Made by a program: the position numbers and the translations under genes | Shown: one piece after another, positions 8,198 to 16,924 of the stretch | Position numbering within the stretch: the stretch's first letter is position 1 | Layout of the letters: each line of letters begins with the position of its first letter | The notes under the pieces: generated by a model | Database searches by the model: none | Told to the model about the DNA's origin: nothing | Seen by the model: the letters and a program-made list of their open reading frames with translations, nothing else | DNA from: a virus | DNA length: 35,338 bases | IMG/VR virus record: IMGVR_UViG_3300020312_000687 | Span: 1-35,338 of that record | Strand: one strand, 5' to 3'

Positions 8198-10029
8198 TAA
8201 CGACCAAATCCTTCACCTGTTGAATAATAACCTCCTTTCTTTTCTCCTTCTATCTGCTTTTTCTCTTCTGCAGGTTTTATTGCACCAAGATTTTTACCAG
8301 ATAATTTCTCATATCCACGAAGAACCTTATTCTGAAGATCTTTTACAAATTCATCTTTTCCTGCTTGTGTAAGCAAAGTATCCATAGGAAGATAACCTTC
8401 TTTCAATTCATTCTTAGGATCTACAATAGCAGGGCCAGATGCACGACGCATTGCCTGAATGTTACCTATAGAAATACCAGTACGTGATGCCATAAGATCA
8501 TCAAGAGCCTGTTCTGCAAGACGAGTATCCCAATATTCCTCATTCTCTTCTAAGAACTGTGCTCTATTTGGAGGTACACCACCATTTTGTTCCACCAACT
8601 TATCCATCATCTTATCCATATGCTCCATTTGATGAAGACGATCACGAATTTCAAGTTCACTAGATCTTAAGTAATGTGTAAGATTAAGTTCCTCTAAATC
8701 ATACCAACAAAGATTTTTTCTACCACCATCAGTTCCAACATCATAAATCAAAGGTTGTGTTTTATCCTCATGATTTGCCCACTTCCAATCAAACTCACGA
8801 ACTCTTTCTTTCATTTCAATAAGTTTCTGCATATAACCACTTGCCATAATTCTGCGTTCTTTCAAAATATGCTCAAAAGTAACAGATAGGTTATGAGTAT
8901 TCAAACCAATAAATTTCTCAAGTTGGAAGTTAGTTCTTCCTTGAGCCATCTCTCTATCACTTTGCTCCCACCTAAAAACATTCTCAGAAGCAATCTGCAA
9001 ATAATCTTCATCAGTTACTGCTTGATGTGCATTAATTGGATCATAAGGCAACATTGAAGTTTCTTTCTTTGCAGTTGTTTCTACAATGTTTTCATTTGAT
9101 TCAGTCATAGTAATTGATTCTCCAGTAATGCTATGTATTAAAGTTTTCCATTGGTTGGAAATGGTCTTCCAATTATATTTTTCAATAACATAATCAGAAA
9201 TTCTTTTTGAGACTTGTTTATGATAAGACTTATCCTTATCATAATGATCTAAAATCAAGCAACAAGTTTCAGCAAAGTTATTTATGAAGTTGTCTGTAAC
9301 CTCATACCCTTTATTTGTAGGGTTTCCCTCTATGGGAACTATTTGTGCATTGTTTTCACCAGCGACTTCAGCAAGTGCTCCAATATCAGTAATGATTGGA
9401 AATGCACCACACCTCATTGCTTCGGTCATTGAAACACAAAATGTTTCTTCCCATTTATTAGGATGAACAAAGAATGCAGCCTCTTGATAATGCTCTACTA
9501 AGTTTTCTCTATCGATTGCTCTTGAGTATTCTACATTAGAAAGTGATTTAAGTAAATCATATGTGTCAATATAAGTATCTAATTGATCATCACCATACAA
9601 AGACATTGATGAAAATATCTTAAATTTAGTATCAGGATGCTTTTTATGGACAATAGGAATCACTTTAGCAAGCACTTCCAAACCTTTATATGGTATAGAA
9701 GTATAAATCATACTCTTTGTCTTCTTATCTGAATAGGAAAACATTTCAGCAACTCCATTAGGAATTACACTAATCTTATCTTCTGGAACCTTATGATATC
9801 GAATAAACATCTGTCTATTCCATTCCGAAGGAGATACAATATGATTAACTATATTATGATCAAATTCATAGAAAAGATGTTGATCGTATGCATGATGAGC
9901 CCATAAAATTTTATATGCATGATCTGATAATTTTATCTGATCAGGTAAATGAGATACAAAAACATTATCAGGAAATTGATAATGCTCATGTAAATACATA
10001 TATGATGTCTCGGTTGCTCCTGATTTCAT
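8197..10029 (-). CDS. GT4-type glycosyltransferase fused to a C-terminal domain of unknown function
   Basis: A 610-residue two-part protein. Residues ~60-300 show a GT-B family 4 C-terminal half: HIVSPSEWNRQMF, VIPNGV at 88-93, IYTSIPYKGLEVL, FVHPNKWEETFCVSMTEAMRCGAFPI with the E195-x7-E203 donor-site motif, and GALAEVAG. The part before IPNGV is only about 90 residues, against roughly 170 in typical members, and an in-frame TAA just upstream rules out a longer start. The acceptor-binding lobe is thus shortened. Residues ~330-610 are a mostly helical, charged region (FRWEQSDREMAQGR, DYVIEKY-free, WANHEDKTQP, EIRDRLHQMEHMDKMMDKL) that I do not recognise. It ends in a flexible GGYYSTGEGFGR tail. 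The gene starts 2 bases after the preceding glycosyltransferase, so the two probably act on the same glycan or target. Confidence 0.8.
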   Translation of the reverse strand: MKSGATETSYMYLHEHYQFPDNVFVSHLPDQIKLSDHAYKILWAHHAYDQHLFYEFDHNIVNHIVSPSEWNRQMFIRYHKVPEDKISVIPNGVAEMFSYSDKKTKSMIYTSIPYKGLEVLAKVIPIVHKKHPDTKFKIFSSMSLYGDDQLDTYIDTYDLLKSLSNVEYSRAIDRENLVEHYQEAAFFVHPNKWEETFCVSMTEAMRCGAFPIITDIGALAEVAGENNAQIVPIEGNPTNKGYEVTDNFINNFAETCCLILDHYDKDKSYHKQVSKRISDYVIEKYNWKTISNQWKTLIHSITGESITMTESNENIVETTAKKETSMLPYDPINAHQAVTDEDYLQIASENVFRWEQSDREMAQGRTNFQLEKFIGLNTHNLSVTFEHILKERRIMASGYMQKLIEMKERVREFDWKWANHEDKTQPLIYDVGTDGGRKNLCWYDLEELNLTHYLRSSELEIRDRLHQMEHMDKMMDKLVEQNGGVPPNRAQFLEENEEYWDTRLAEQALDDLMASRTGISIGNIQAMRRASGPAIVDPKNELKEGYLPMDTLLTQAGKDEFVKDLQNKVLRGYEKLSGKNLGAIKPAEEKKQIEGEKKGGYYSTGEGFGR

Positions 10030-10031
10030 AA

Positions 10032-10748
10032 TTATCCGTTATAGTATCCCCACTTTTGAAGTGGTTTAGGTACAGGTTCTACTGTTGGTTGAGCAGCACC
10101 TTCGTAAATATGAAACCCACAATGATTCAATGCAATACTAGTATCTAACCACATCTCATAACCCACTGCCTCAGCTCTTGCAAAGAAACTTTTATCTTCC
10201 GCAACAAATCCATCACCTTTCTTCAATTCAGCAAAATAATGATATGAATTATCCATTTCTGCCTCTGTAGGAGGAACATCACTATCCTTCAGTTCAGGTG
10301 TATATTTTAATTCAGGATGGGCTTTTGCAACATCAAGAAAAACTTTACGATGTATCAAACAAAATCCCATTCCATTCCCATCAATTTTAAGCAAATCTCC
10401 CTTTCTTTCTTCTGGTTGTTTAACATTAACACAATATCTCATAGGTATCGTTTTCATGGGATATGTCCCAGATACCATTGGCAATTTATAATTTAATAAC
10501 TTTACTACATCAGTTGGTTCAAAACCTATATCACTATCTAAAAAGAACAAATATTCAAACTCTGTATTATTAATAAAGAAATTAGCACATTTTGATCTTG
10601 CCTGTGTAATCAGGGAAGAATTAGTAAGTGTTAATAATCCATGATCAATATTATTTCTCAAAAAAAGTTTACCGAGATTGAATAACCCCAGAGTTGTTTT
10701 TTCCATTACAATTCCCCCATGAGCTGGGAGGGCAATCACGACACTCAT
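10032..10748 (-). CDS. GT-A-fold glycosyltransferase (family 2-like)
   Basis: A 238-residue protein opening with MSVVIALPAHGGIV. It has the DxD sugar-nucleotide/metal motif D71-S-D73 in YLFFLDSDIGF, the acceptor/donor segment GNGMGFCLIHRKVF, an E-D acidic pair in VAEDKSFFARAEAVGYEMWLD, and a late His in LNHCGFHIYEG. This order is typical of GT-A enzymes found widely in tailed-phage genomes. The donor and acceptor are unknown. It is the first modifier gene after kelch-like protein C and lies 2 bases before the GT4-type enzyme, so a two-step glycan is plausible. An extended -10-like motif precedes it in the 45-base gap. Soluble, with no membrane segment, so it likely acts in the cytoplasm of the infected cell. 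Confidence 0.82.
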   Translation of the reverse strand: MSVVIALPAHGGIVMEKTTLGLFNLGKLFLRNNIDHGLLTLTNSSLITQARSKCANFFINNTEFEYLFFLDSDIGFEPTDVVKLLNYKLPMVSGTYPMKTIPMRYCVNVKQPEERKGDLLKIDGNGMGFCLIHRKVFLDVAKAHPELKYTPELKDSDVPPTEAEMDNSYHYFAELKKGDGFVAEDKSFFARAEAVGYEMWLDTSIALNHCGFHIYEGAAQPTVEPVPKPLQKWGYYNG

Positions 10749-10765
10749 AAATTATCTTTTTTTAT

Positions 10766-10774
10766 ATTATAACA
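10766..10774 (-). promoter_or_regulatory. Extended -10-like motif upstream of the GT-A glycosyltransferase
   Basis: The minus strand reads TGTTATAAT, 17 bases before the ATG at 10748, in the gap after kelch-like protein C. A loose TTGCAT lies 16 bases upstream of the hexamer, a poor to fair -35 box. TATAAAAA, one mismatch from the late consensus, overlaps just downstream, so early and late readings compete. Confidence 0.35.
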
Positions 10775-10793
10775 TACTTACACTAATATGCAA

Positions 10794-13700
10794 CTAAAGA
10801 TTTACTGGAGATGGATTTTGAGAAATTGAATGATCTCTTGCTGTTGTGCTAGCTCCAGCACTTAAAGGTAATGGTAATGCTGCACCAGGAGCATATGCAA
10901 CAGTTTCTGAACTATAAGTCAATTTTTGAACTCCAGTGTTATCATGACCAGAAGGGTTACTTGAAGCACCACCAAAAGTATAACCATCAGTAGTATTTCC
11001 ACTTGCTTGAGCAAAATATTTCATATAACTTGGATGTCCATTTAAAGAAATTGATGGGACAACTGATCCTGTTTCATTACTCATATTAATTTTATAACCA
11101 GAATTAGTATTTGAAGAAGGAGTATCTTCACCACCTAAAAGATATCCACTATAAGGACTTCCTGATACGGCTCCTGCCTTAGATCTTCCTGCAGTTATAC
11201 TAGGTAAAACTGATGCTGTATCTGAAGAATAAACCATTTTATCAGTAGTATTAAAAGCTGCTGGAGAATTTCCTTCTCCACCTATCCAATAACCTATTTC
11301 ACGATTACCTGTTGCATTTATAAAAATTCTTCCTTGATTAAGAGTTGCTGGTATTTGTTGTGTAGAATCACTCGACCAGGTCATTTTTAAGAAATGAGTA
11401 GAATATCCACTTGGCCAATTAAGTCCACCTGCAGAATATCCATGAGTAGGATTACCAGTTGCACCAAATCCTCTCCAGTTACCTGTAGTACCACCCATTA
11501 AACCTGGTATTTGAGATCTACTATCAGTCGCATAATTTACTTTATCACTATTTGGAGCATAACTACCTGCTGGATCTTTTCCTGCATGGAAGTATCCATT
11601 TGTCTCAGTGCTATTTGACGCATATTCAAATCTTCTTATCGATAGAGTAGCTGCTTCTCCCTGATTGGTATCAGTAGCTAAATTAGTTTTATAGATTGCC
11701 ATCGGATTACTACCACTTTTAGGATTGTAACCAAACGCAGTAAGAGCAGTATTAGTAGCAGAAGGGCTAAGAAGAGGAACAGTTTGAGAAGTTGGTGTTG
11801 CTGTTGGTGCAGTTGGAACAGGTTTACCATTTGACATCTGACTAAATGCAGCTGATCTATTTCTACCTGAACCTGGAGAAAAACTACTAGCTTCACCTAA
11901 AACTGAAAAAGTTTCAGTTGTAAAACTCAATTTTCTAACAGTGCTATATCTTTGTGGGTAATTAGTAGCTTGTCCACCTCCAGAATATCCATCAGTTGAA
12001 TTGCCAGTTGCATTAGCACTATAGACCCGATATGCTGGACCTGGTTGTGGAACCGTAGATCTAGTCTCGGTAGAAAAATTAAACTTCTCTACATCACCAG
12101 GTATTTCATTAGATCCAGGATAATATCTTCCACCCATAATATATCCATGAGTAGAACTGGACATTGATGAATGCATAAAAGAACCAGGATTTGTACCTAT
12201 ATTTGCAGGAATGTTTGATACAGTTTCAGTAGCATAAGTAAGTTTATTGATCGTTGATACTGCTACATTTGAACTAGATGGAGCATCACGATTTCCACCA
12301 TAAGCATATCCATGTGCCAAATTAACATCTCCCCATGAAGCTATATAATTTGCAGCATGAGAATAATTTGCTCCTGGAACTGTTGTTGCTGTATCTGTAG
12401 CAAATGTGATTTTATCAGTACTAGATATTAATACATTACCTGAATCATTTTGACCAGCAACAATATATCCCACTGATGGTTGTACTATACTATTATTATC
12501 ATTATTTCTTGTTCTTTTTACACCAGGATAAGCACCAGGAAGGAATGAATAAGTTTTAGTGGCATATGTAAATTTAATAAAATCATTATTACCACCACTT
12601 GGTTCTCCACCACTTACCAATACTTTTGTAGTATCAGAAAGAACACCAGCATAATTTGATCCATCTCTAGGCATCGTACTAGAAGGAAGTGCTGAACGAG
12701 TATTAGAATTGAAATCTATCTGATCAGTACTACTAGTTTGAGATGGAGATCCTCCACCACCTGACCAGTATCCTACATTTAAGGTTTTAGGATCAAGATC
12801 ATCTATCCATCTATAAGGAGCTCCACCAGGTGCAGGACTTGGAGTTGAGTATTGTCTAGGGCCCGCAGTCTGCATTAGAGACGTTGCTTGACCCAAATTA
12901 GCACCTGGCGTTGCTGCCATAGTACCATTACTAAAAGTTAATTTATTAGCACTACTATAAGGGCCACCAGGTCCAGCAGGTGCAGCATTATTCCAACTAT
13001 TTCCACCTGCAAAATATCCATCAGACCCATTATCTACTCCACCATGTCTAAATGTCGCATAAGTTAATTGAGTAGATGGAAGACTATACTCAATCGAATC
13101 AATTGACATAGTAAGTCTCGACACTGTTGTCTGACCTATTAATGAACCACCTTGAGGCCCTATTTGCATACCACCTGCATACCAGATATATTGATTATTC
13201 GCAGCTGCTGCTTCACCATCTCCTTTATACTTACTATTACCTAAGTAAATACCTGGTGCTTGCACCATAGTCTCATTTAAATATGTTAACTTACTAATTT
13301 TTGTGCTTAGTGAAGAAGGAGAACCAATATTCCCACCCGTTACAATTGCTTTTTCCTGATTTCCTGCTGCTGTTGCTCCATAAAAATCATAAGAAAGATT
13401 TGCACCAGGTATTCGTTCTGAAGTATCATAAGCAAAAGTATATTTCTGGGTATAACTGGTTCTTGAAGAACCATCCATCTGATTCACACCACCAAAATAA
13501 TATCCAAAGTTCATACCATCACCTACTCCTTGAGTAGATTGTTTAGGTTCAACTTTAAGTCCATTAGAACCTGGTAGAAGAGCCCAAGCTCCAGTTGCAT
13601 AAGTTAATTTACGAACATTTGTCTGGTTAGGGTTTAATCCAGGTACATTAGGACCACCTCCAGAATACATAGCAACAAGAGAGGACATTCCCAGTCCACC

Positions 13701-13961
13701 ATACATTGGATTATTAAGATTAGATCCTGGCAATCTTGAAGTCGTGCTTGTGGCATATGTAATCTTATATGTCTCACTACTTACATTAGAAGCACTGTTA
13801 GTGGAGTCATACTCATTCCTCAGACCACCAACCATATAGGAGGCATCTTCTGTTGCTATGGGGGCAGGAGGAACCCAAGCATCAGTAACTGCTACTCCAT
13901 CTCCTTGTACATTTTCTGTTCTTAGAGTTCTAAGTCTAAAAACACCTCTATTTTCAGCCAT
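10794..13961 (-). CDS. Giant kelch-like repeat virion protein C (three predicted six-bladed propellers)
   Basis: At 1055 residues, the largest of the three paralogs. Blade turns (GYxxGG or variants) fall near residues 42, 98, 154, 206, 260, 316 / 398, 448, 499, 552, 607, 659 / 745, 790, 842, 891, 940, 994. These form three sets of six, split by linkers at about 367-395 (STPSPAPGGAP) and 710-740 (PVPTAPTATPTSQTVP). Each blade ends with K-x-T-Y-A/S-T-x-T-x(4)-P. The N-terminus (ENRGVFRLRTLRTE...GDGVAV) matches the shared docking motif. The gene begins 6 bases after the GIGT-repeat fibre gene, which ties the kelch family to the structural operon. A tail-fibre or receptor-binding function is inferred; sugar-binding or enzymatic activity of the propellers cannot be excluded. 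Confidence 0.75.
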   Translation of the reverse strand: MAENRGVFRLRTLRTENVQGDGVAVTDAWVPPAPIATEDASYMVGGLRNEYDSTNSASNVSSETYKITYATSTTSRLPGSNLNNPMYGGLGMSSLVAMYSGGGPNVPGLNPNQTNVRKLTYATGAWALLPGSNGLKVEPKQSTQGVGDGMNFGYYFGGVNQMDGSSRTSYTQKYTFAYDTSERIPGANLSYDFYGATAAGNQEKAIVTGGNIGSPSSLSTKISKLTYLNETMVQAPGIYLGNSKYKGDGEAAAANNQYIWYAGGMQIGPQGGSLIGQTTVSRLTMSIDSIEYSLPSTQLTYATFRHGGVDNGSDGYFAGGNSWNNAAPAGPGGPYSSANKLTFSNGTMAATPGANLGQATSLMQTAGPRQYSTPSPAPGGAPYRWIDDLDPKTLNVGYWSGGGGSPSQTSSTDQIDFNSNTRSALPSSTMPRDGSNYAGVLSDTTKVLVSGGEPSGGNNDFIKFTYATKTYSFLPGAYPGVKRTRNNDNNSIVQPSVGYIVAGQNDSGNVLISSTDKITFATDTATTVPGANYSHAANYIASWGDVNLAHGYAYGGNRDAPSSSNVAVSTINKLTYATETVSNIPANIGTNPGSFMHSSMSSSTHGYIMGGRYYPGSNEIPGDVEKFNFSTETRSTVPQPGPAYRVYSANATGNSTDGYSGGGQATNYPQRYSTVRKLSFTTETFSVLGEASSFSPGSGRNRSAAFSQMSNGKPVPTAPTATPTSQTVPLLSPSATNTALTAFGYNPKSGSNPMAIYKTNLATDTNQGEAATLSIRRFEYASNSTETNGYFHAGKDPAGSYAPNSDKVNYATDSRSQIPGLMGGTTGNWRGFGATGNPTHGYSAGGLNWPSGYSTHFLKMTWSSDSTQQIPATLNQGRIFINATGNREIGYWIGGEGNSPAAFNTTDKMVYSSDTASVLPSITAGRSKAGAVSGSPYSGYLLGGEDTPSSNTNSGYKINMSNETGSVVPSISLNGHPSYMKYFAQASGNTTDGYTFGGASSNPSGHDNTGVQKLTYSSETVAYAPGAALPLPLSAGASTTARDHSISQNPSPVNL

Positions 13962-13967
13962 GATTTA

Positions 13968-16880
13968 TCAAACAGTTATTTTCTTAGCAGATAATTGAAC
14001 ACCCATTGTGCTTGCCTCATCCAATTGTACTTTAATAATCGCACCAGAAGCAATTCTCTTCTGATTATCTAATATTTCAACAGATCCATATTTTGGAATT
14101 ATTAGATTCTCAACAAGTCTTATGGTTTCTCCACCATCAACAACCTGAACAGTAATTGGTTTAGGACCAGCATCACTTATATTAGCGATTCTAATAGATT
14201 GTAATACACTTGGTGCTCCAGTTGAAGTATATAGAGTGTTTAGATTTGTATTATTCAATGTATTAGCTCCCAATCCAACTCCAACATAATCAGTTCCACT
14301 ATCAAGGGTTTCATATGTTCCATAATATTCAACAACACTGTCAACACCATTTCTATCAATGTCAGTAGATCTAAGTAGAATCTTATCTGATGGATTTAAA
14401 ACTTGTGGTTGACGTAGTAATTCAGCAGCCATACCTACAGGAATTGGAAGGTTATATCCCATATAACTTCTTTCTCCTCCATTAAAGTCAAATGCACCAA
14501 TTACATTAACTTCAGTATTTGCTGTGGCCACGTTAGTAGCAAGAAGTGAACGAAGAATGTACTTCTTACCAGCAGTTGATGGGAATGTGAATACAGTAGA
14601 ACCAATACCAACTGCAGTTCCGTGGAATTCCCCAGACAATCCAGTATTGAAGTCACCTGATCCACCACCGCCTCCACCAGCGATACTAATATCAACCGTA
14701 GAACCATCAACAGCAAATGTATTACCAGCACCAATAAAGTTTAGTACAGTTGCATTTCCTATTGAAGTTCCTGCAGATGATACACCAACAGTTGCATCAC
14801 CCCAAGTAACAGTTGTAGAGTTTCCTGCTGATTTAAGTACTTGCCCTGCTGTTCCGTAGTTAGCACCACCAATACCAAGTTGGCCTGATGCACCTATACG
14901 AAGTTTTTCTGAACCATTATTACTAAATTTAATATTACCACTAGCTCCACCATTATTTGCGAAATTTACATCAGTTCCACTGAAACTAATTTGAGCATTA
15001 TTAGAAGCATTATTTGTTAATCTAGTAAGTCTTATTGTTGCACCACCTGGTTGTTCGATGTGCAAACTATTTTGAGGAATATCAGTTCCAATACCAACAT
15101 TTTGGTTACTACCCTTAATGGTTAAAACATCATTTGTTACACTACCACCAGACCCATTATTAGTAGGAACACCAAATGTTAAATTTCCATCAAAAGCATT
15201 AGTACCATTTTCTTTTAATTTTATATAACCAATACCTTCAGGAGAACCTGAGTGTGCATAACCAAATCTCAATTCTGCCTGTGATGCAACACTTGTATTA
15301 TGATTAGCAGCATAAATGAATACAGTTGAACCAGTTCCAGCAGTAGTCGTAACATCAAGAGTACCAACTGGAGATGAAGAGTTAATACCTATACCACCTG
15401 AAGTACCTTGAATTAATGTTCCTGCTCCAGCATTACCAAAGTAAACACCTTGTCTTGCAGTAACAACACCAATAGAATCTACATTGGTTACATCTTGCTT
15501 AGTTAATGTACCCCCAACAGTGACGTTACCAGTGAATACACCGTCTACTGCATTAATATTTCCAGTAACAGTAGTTGTTCCTACAATATTTGTACCAGTC
15601 GCATTAATGCGAATTCTCTCTACTCCTGATGTAACAAATCCAAATTCATTTGCAGCTGGAGAATATATACCAGTATTCGTTGAACCATTAACAAAAAGTC
15701 CTGGATTACCTGTTGTTCCTGCTGCAAATCCAAGAGCTCCACCCATATTATCGCCAGTTTTCTCAATAAACTGACCTTGCATATCAAATGGTGAAGCATC
15801 AACCCAGTATGAACTAGCACCTATACCAAGTTGTACCTCATCATAATAAACAAATGTTCTCGCAGTTGTATTATTATACCAAAGTTGTCCCAATTCAGGA
15901 TCAACAGGAGCATTACCACCAACACTAGTTGCAGCACCAGCACCGCCTCCACCAGCAATACTAATATCAACTATACCAGCATCAGATCCATTTACAAGTA
16001 TAGAATTACCAGCACCAACAAAGTTAAGTCCCGTAATACCTGCACCAACTACTACACCACCAGATTGAATACCAACAGATGCAACAATAGACGAACTAAC
16101 ACCAGTAGCATTAGAAATATCTCCGTGGAAAGCAGTTGCAGTTACAATACCAAGTATATTTGCACCATCACTATTGAAAGTACCAATTCCTCCAATAACT
16201 GCTGAGTCAAGAGTAGTATTTCCTGAAACACTAAGTCCACCATTAGCGTCTATCAGTCCAGTAGAAGTAGTTACACCTGTAACAAGCACACCAGCAGGTG
16301 TAAGTGTATATCCATCAAATCCTAAATTAGCACTATCTTGTAATTCTCCACCAGCACCAACAGTTACTACTTTATTAATAGTTAAATCTTCTACTTGAAG
16401 TGTATTAGCAGTAATACCACCATTAATATCAACTGCTCCTGTAAATGTGGATACACCAGATTGAACTTCTAATCCACTACCAAATGTAGCAAGTCCAACA
16501 AATGTAGATACACCTGTAATATTTAAATTAGCAAACGTATTTGGGCCTGCTTCGATAGCAGCTTCAATAGTTGCTGTAGTTGTGGCATCTAATGATGCAA
16601 TATTTTGTAACTGTCTTGCGGAATTTATTACTGCCGTGCTACCCATCGAAATGGTAGTAGCAGAAAGGTTAGTAATCGTACCAGTCGTTGAATTCAACGT
16701 TGGTATTGTTGCTATACCCGAAATAACAAAATCTGTACCAGCGATTCCTCCGTTCACATGGAGGGTATCTGTTGGTAAGGATGTCCCTATACCAACTCTG
16801 CTGTTAGTAGTATTAGCAAGAATAAGGTCGGTTCCTACCTCTAACCCATTCTTTACTACAAAATTCTTGTTTACAGCCAT
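13968..16880 (-). CDS. Tail-fibre-like structural protein with GIGTxxP repeats
   Basis: A 970-residue protein starting MAVNKNFVVKNGLEV, an N-terminus I associate with marine T4-like fibre proteins. RVGIGTSLPTDTLHVNGG occurs near residues 28-45, with further VGIGT.xP/LHI units, the beta-rich repeats often seen in fibre shafts and in S74-type fibre proteins. Two near-identical DISIAGGGG segments (around residues 307 and 730) mark an internal duplication visible also at DNA level. The last ~225 residues (TFPSTAGKKYILRSLLATNV... to MGVQLSAKKITV) look like a distinct beta-sandwich tip domain. A good late promoter sits directly upstream. It lies between the glycine-rich adhesin-like gene and kelch-like protein C. 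I see no catalytic motif, and the exact position in the virion is not determinable from sequence. Confidence 0.78.
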   Translation of the reverse strand: MAVNKNFVVKNGLEVGTDLILANTTNSRVGIGTSLPTDTLHVNGGIAGTDFVISGIATIPTLNSTTGTITNLSATTISMGSTAVINSARQLQNIASLDATTTATIEAAIEAGPNTFANLNITGVSTFVGLATFGSGLEVQSGVSTFTGAVDINGGITANTLQVEDLTINKVVTVGAGGELQDSANLGFDGYTLTPAGVLVTGVTTSTGLIDANGGLSVSGNTTLDSAVIGGIGTFNSDGANILGIVTATAFHGDISNATGVSSSIVASVGIQSGGVVVGAGITGLNFVGAGNSILVNGSDAGIVDISIAGGGGAGAATSVGGNAPVDPELGQLWYNNTTARTFVYYDEVQLGIGASSYWVDASPFDMQGQFIEKTGDNMGGALGFAAGTTGNPGLFVNGSTNTGIYSPAANEFGFVTSGVERIRINATGTNIVGTTTVTGNINAVDGVFTGNVTVGGTLTKQDVTNVDSIGVVTARQGVYFGNAGAGTLIQGTSGGIGINSSSPVGTLDVTTTAGTGSTVFIYAANHNTSVASQAELRFGYAHSGSPEGIGYIKLKENGTNAFDGNLTFGVPTNNGSGGSVTNDVLTIKGSNQNVGIGTDIPQNSLHIEQPGGATIRLTRLTNNASNNAQISFSGTDVNFANNGGASGNIKFSNNGSEKLRIGASGQLGIGGANYGTAGQVLKSAGNSTTVTWGDATVGVSSAGTSIGNATVLNFIGAGNTFAVDGSTVDISIAGGGGGGSGDFNTGLSGEFHGTAVGIGSTVFTFPSTAGKKYILRSLLATNVATANTEVNVIGAFDFNGGERSYMGYNLPIPVGMAAELLRQPQVLNPSDKILLRSTDIDRNGVDSVVEYYGTYETLDSGTDYVGVGLGANTLNNTNLNTLYTSTGAPSVLQSIRIANISDAGPKPITVQVVDGGETIRLVENLIIPKYGSVEILDNQKRIASGAIIKVQLDEASTMGVQLSAKKITV

Positions 16881-16895
16881 GTTATTTCGGGTTCA

Positions 16896-16905
16896 CTCTC
16901 CCCCT
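16896..16905 (-). promoter_or_regulatory. Purine-rich ribosome-binding-like site of the GIGT-repeat fibre gene
   Basis: The minus strand reads AGGGGGAGAG, a clear Shine-Dalgarno-like tract in an otherwise SD-poor region, 15 bases before the ATG at 16880. The spacing is longer than the usual 5-9 bases, so either a weak upstream pairing is used or the leader folds to shorten the distance. Confidence 0.45.
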
Positions 16906-16915
16906 ATTTTTTTAT

Positions 16916-16924
16916 TATTTATAG
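16916..16924 (-). promoter_or_regulatory. T4-type late promoter for the GIGT-repeat fibre gene
   Basis: The minus strand reads CTATAAATA, containing a perfect T4 late-promoter octamer TATAAATA. It sits in the 44-base gap right after the stop codon of the glycine-rich gene and 35 bases before the ATG, leaving room for a short leader with a ribosome-binding site. It is the best late-promoter match in the window. Confidence 0.75.

Noticed and set aside
1859-13961. Kelch-like coding repeats considered as a CRISPR array or tandem-repeat locus
   Set aside because: The repeats are imperfect, in frame at about 150 bases, and encode a consistent protein motif; there are no identical short repeats with unique spacers and no cas genes.
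13962-13975. GATAAATC as a late promoter for kelch-like protein C
   Set aside because: Only 6 of 8 positions match, it overlaps the previous stop codon and lies directly against the ATG; more likely AT-rich background.
14662-16027. Short DNA direct repeats around the two DISIAGGGG segments as a mobile-element footprint
   Set aside because: They are in-frame coding repeats of the fibre protein, with no inverted ends, no target duplication and no transposase.
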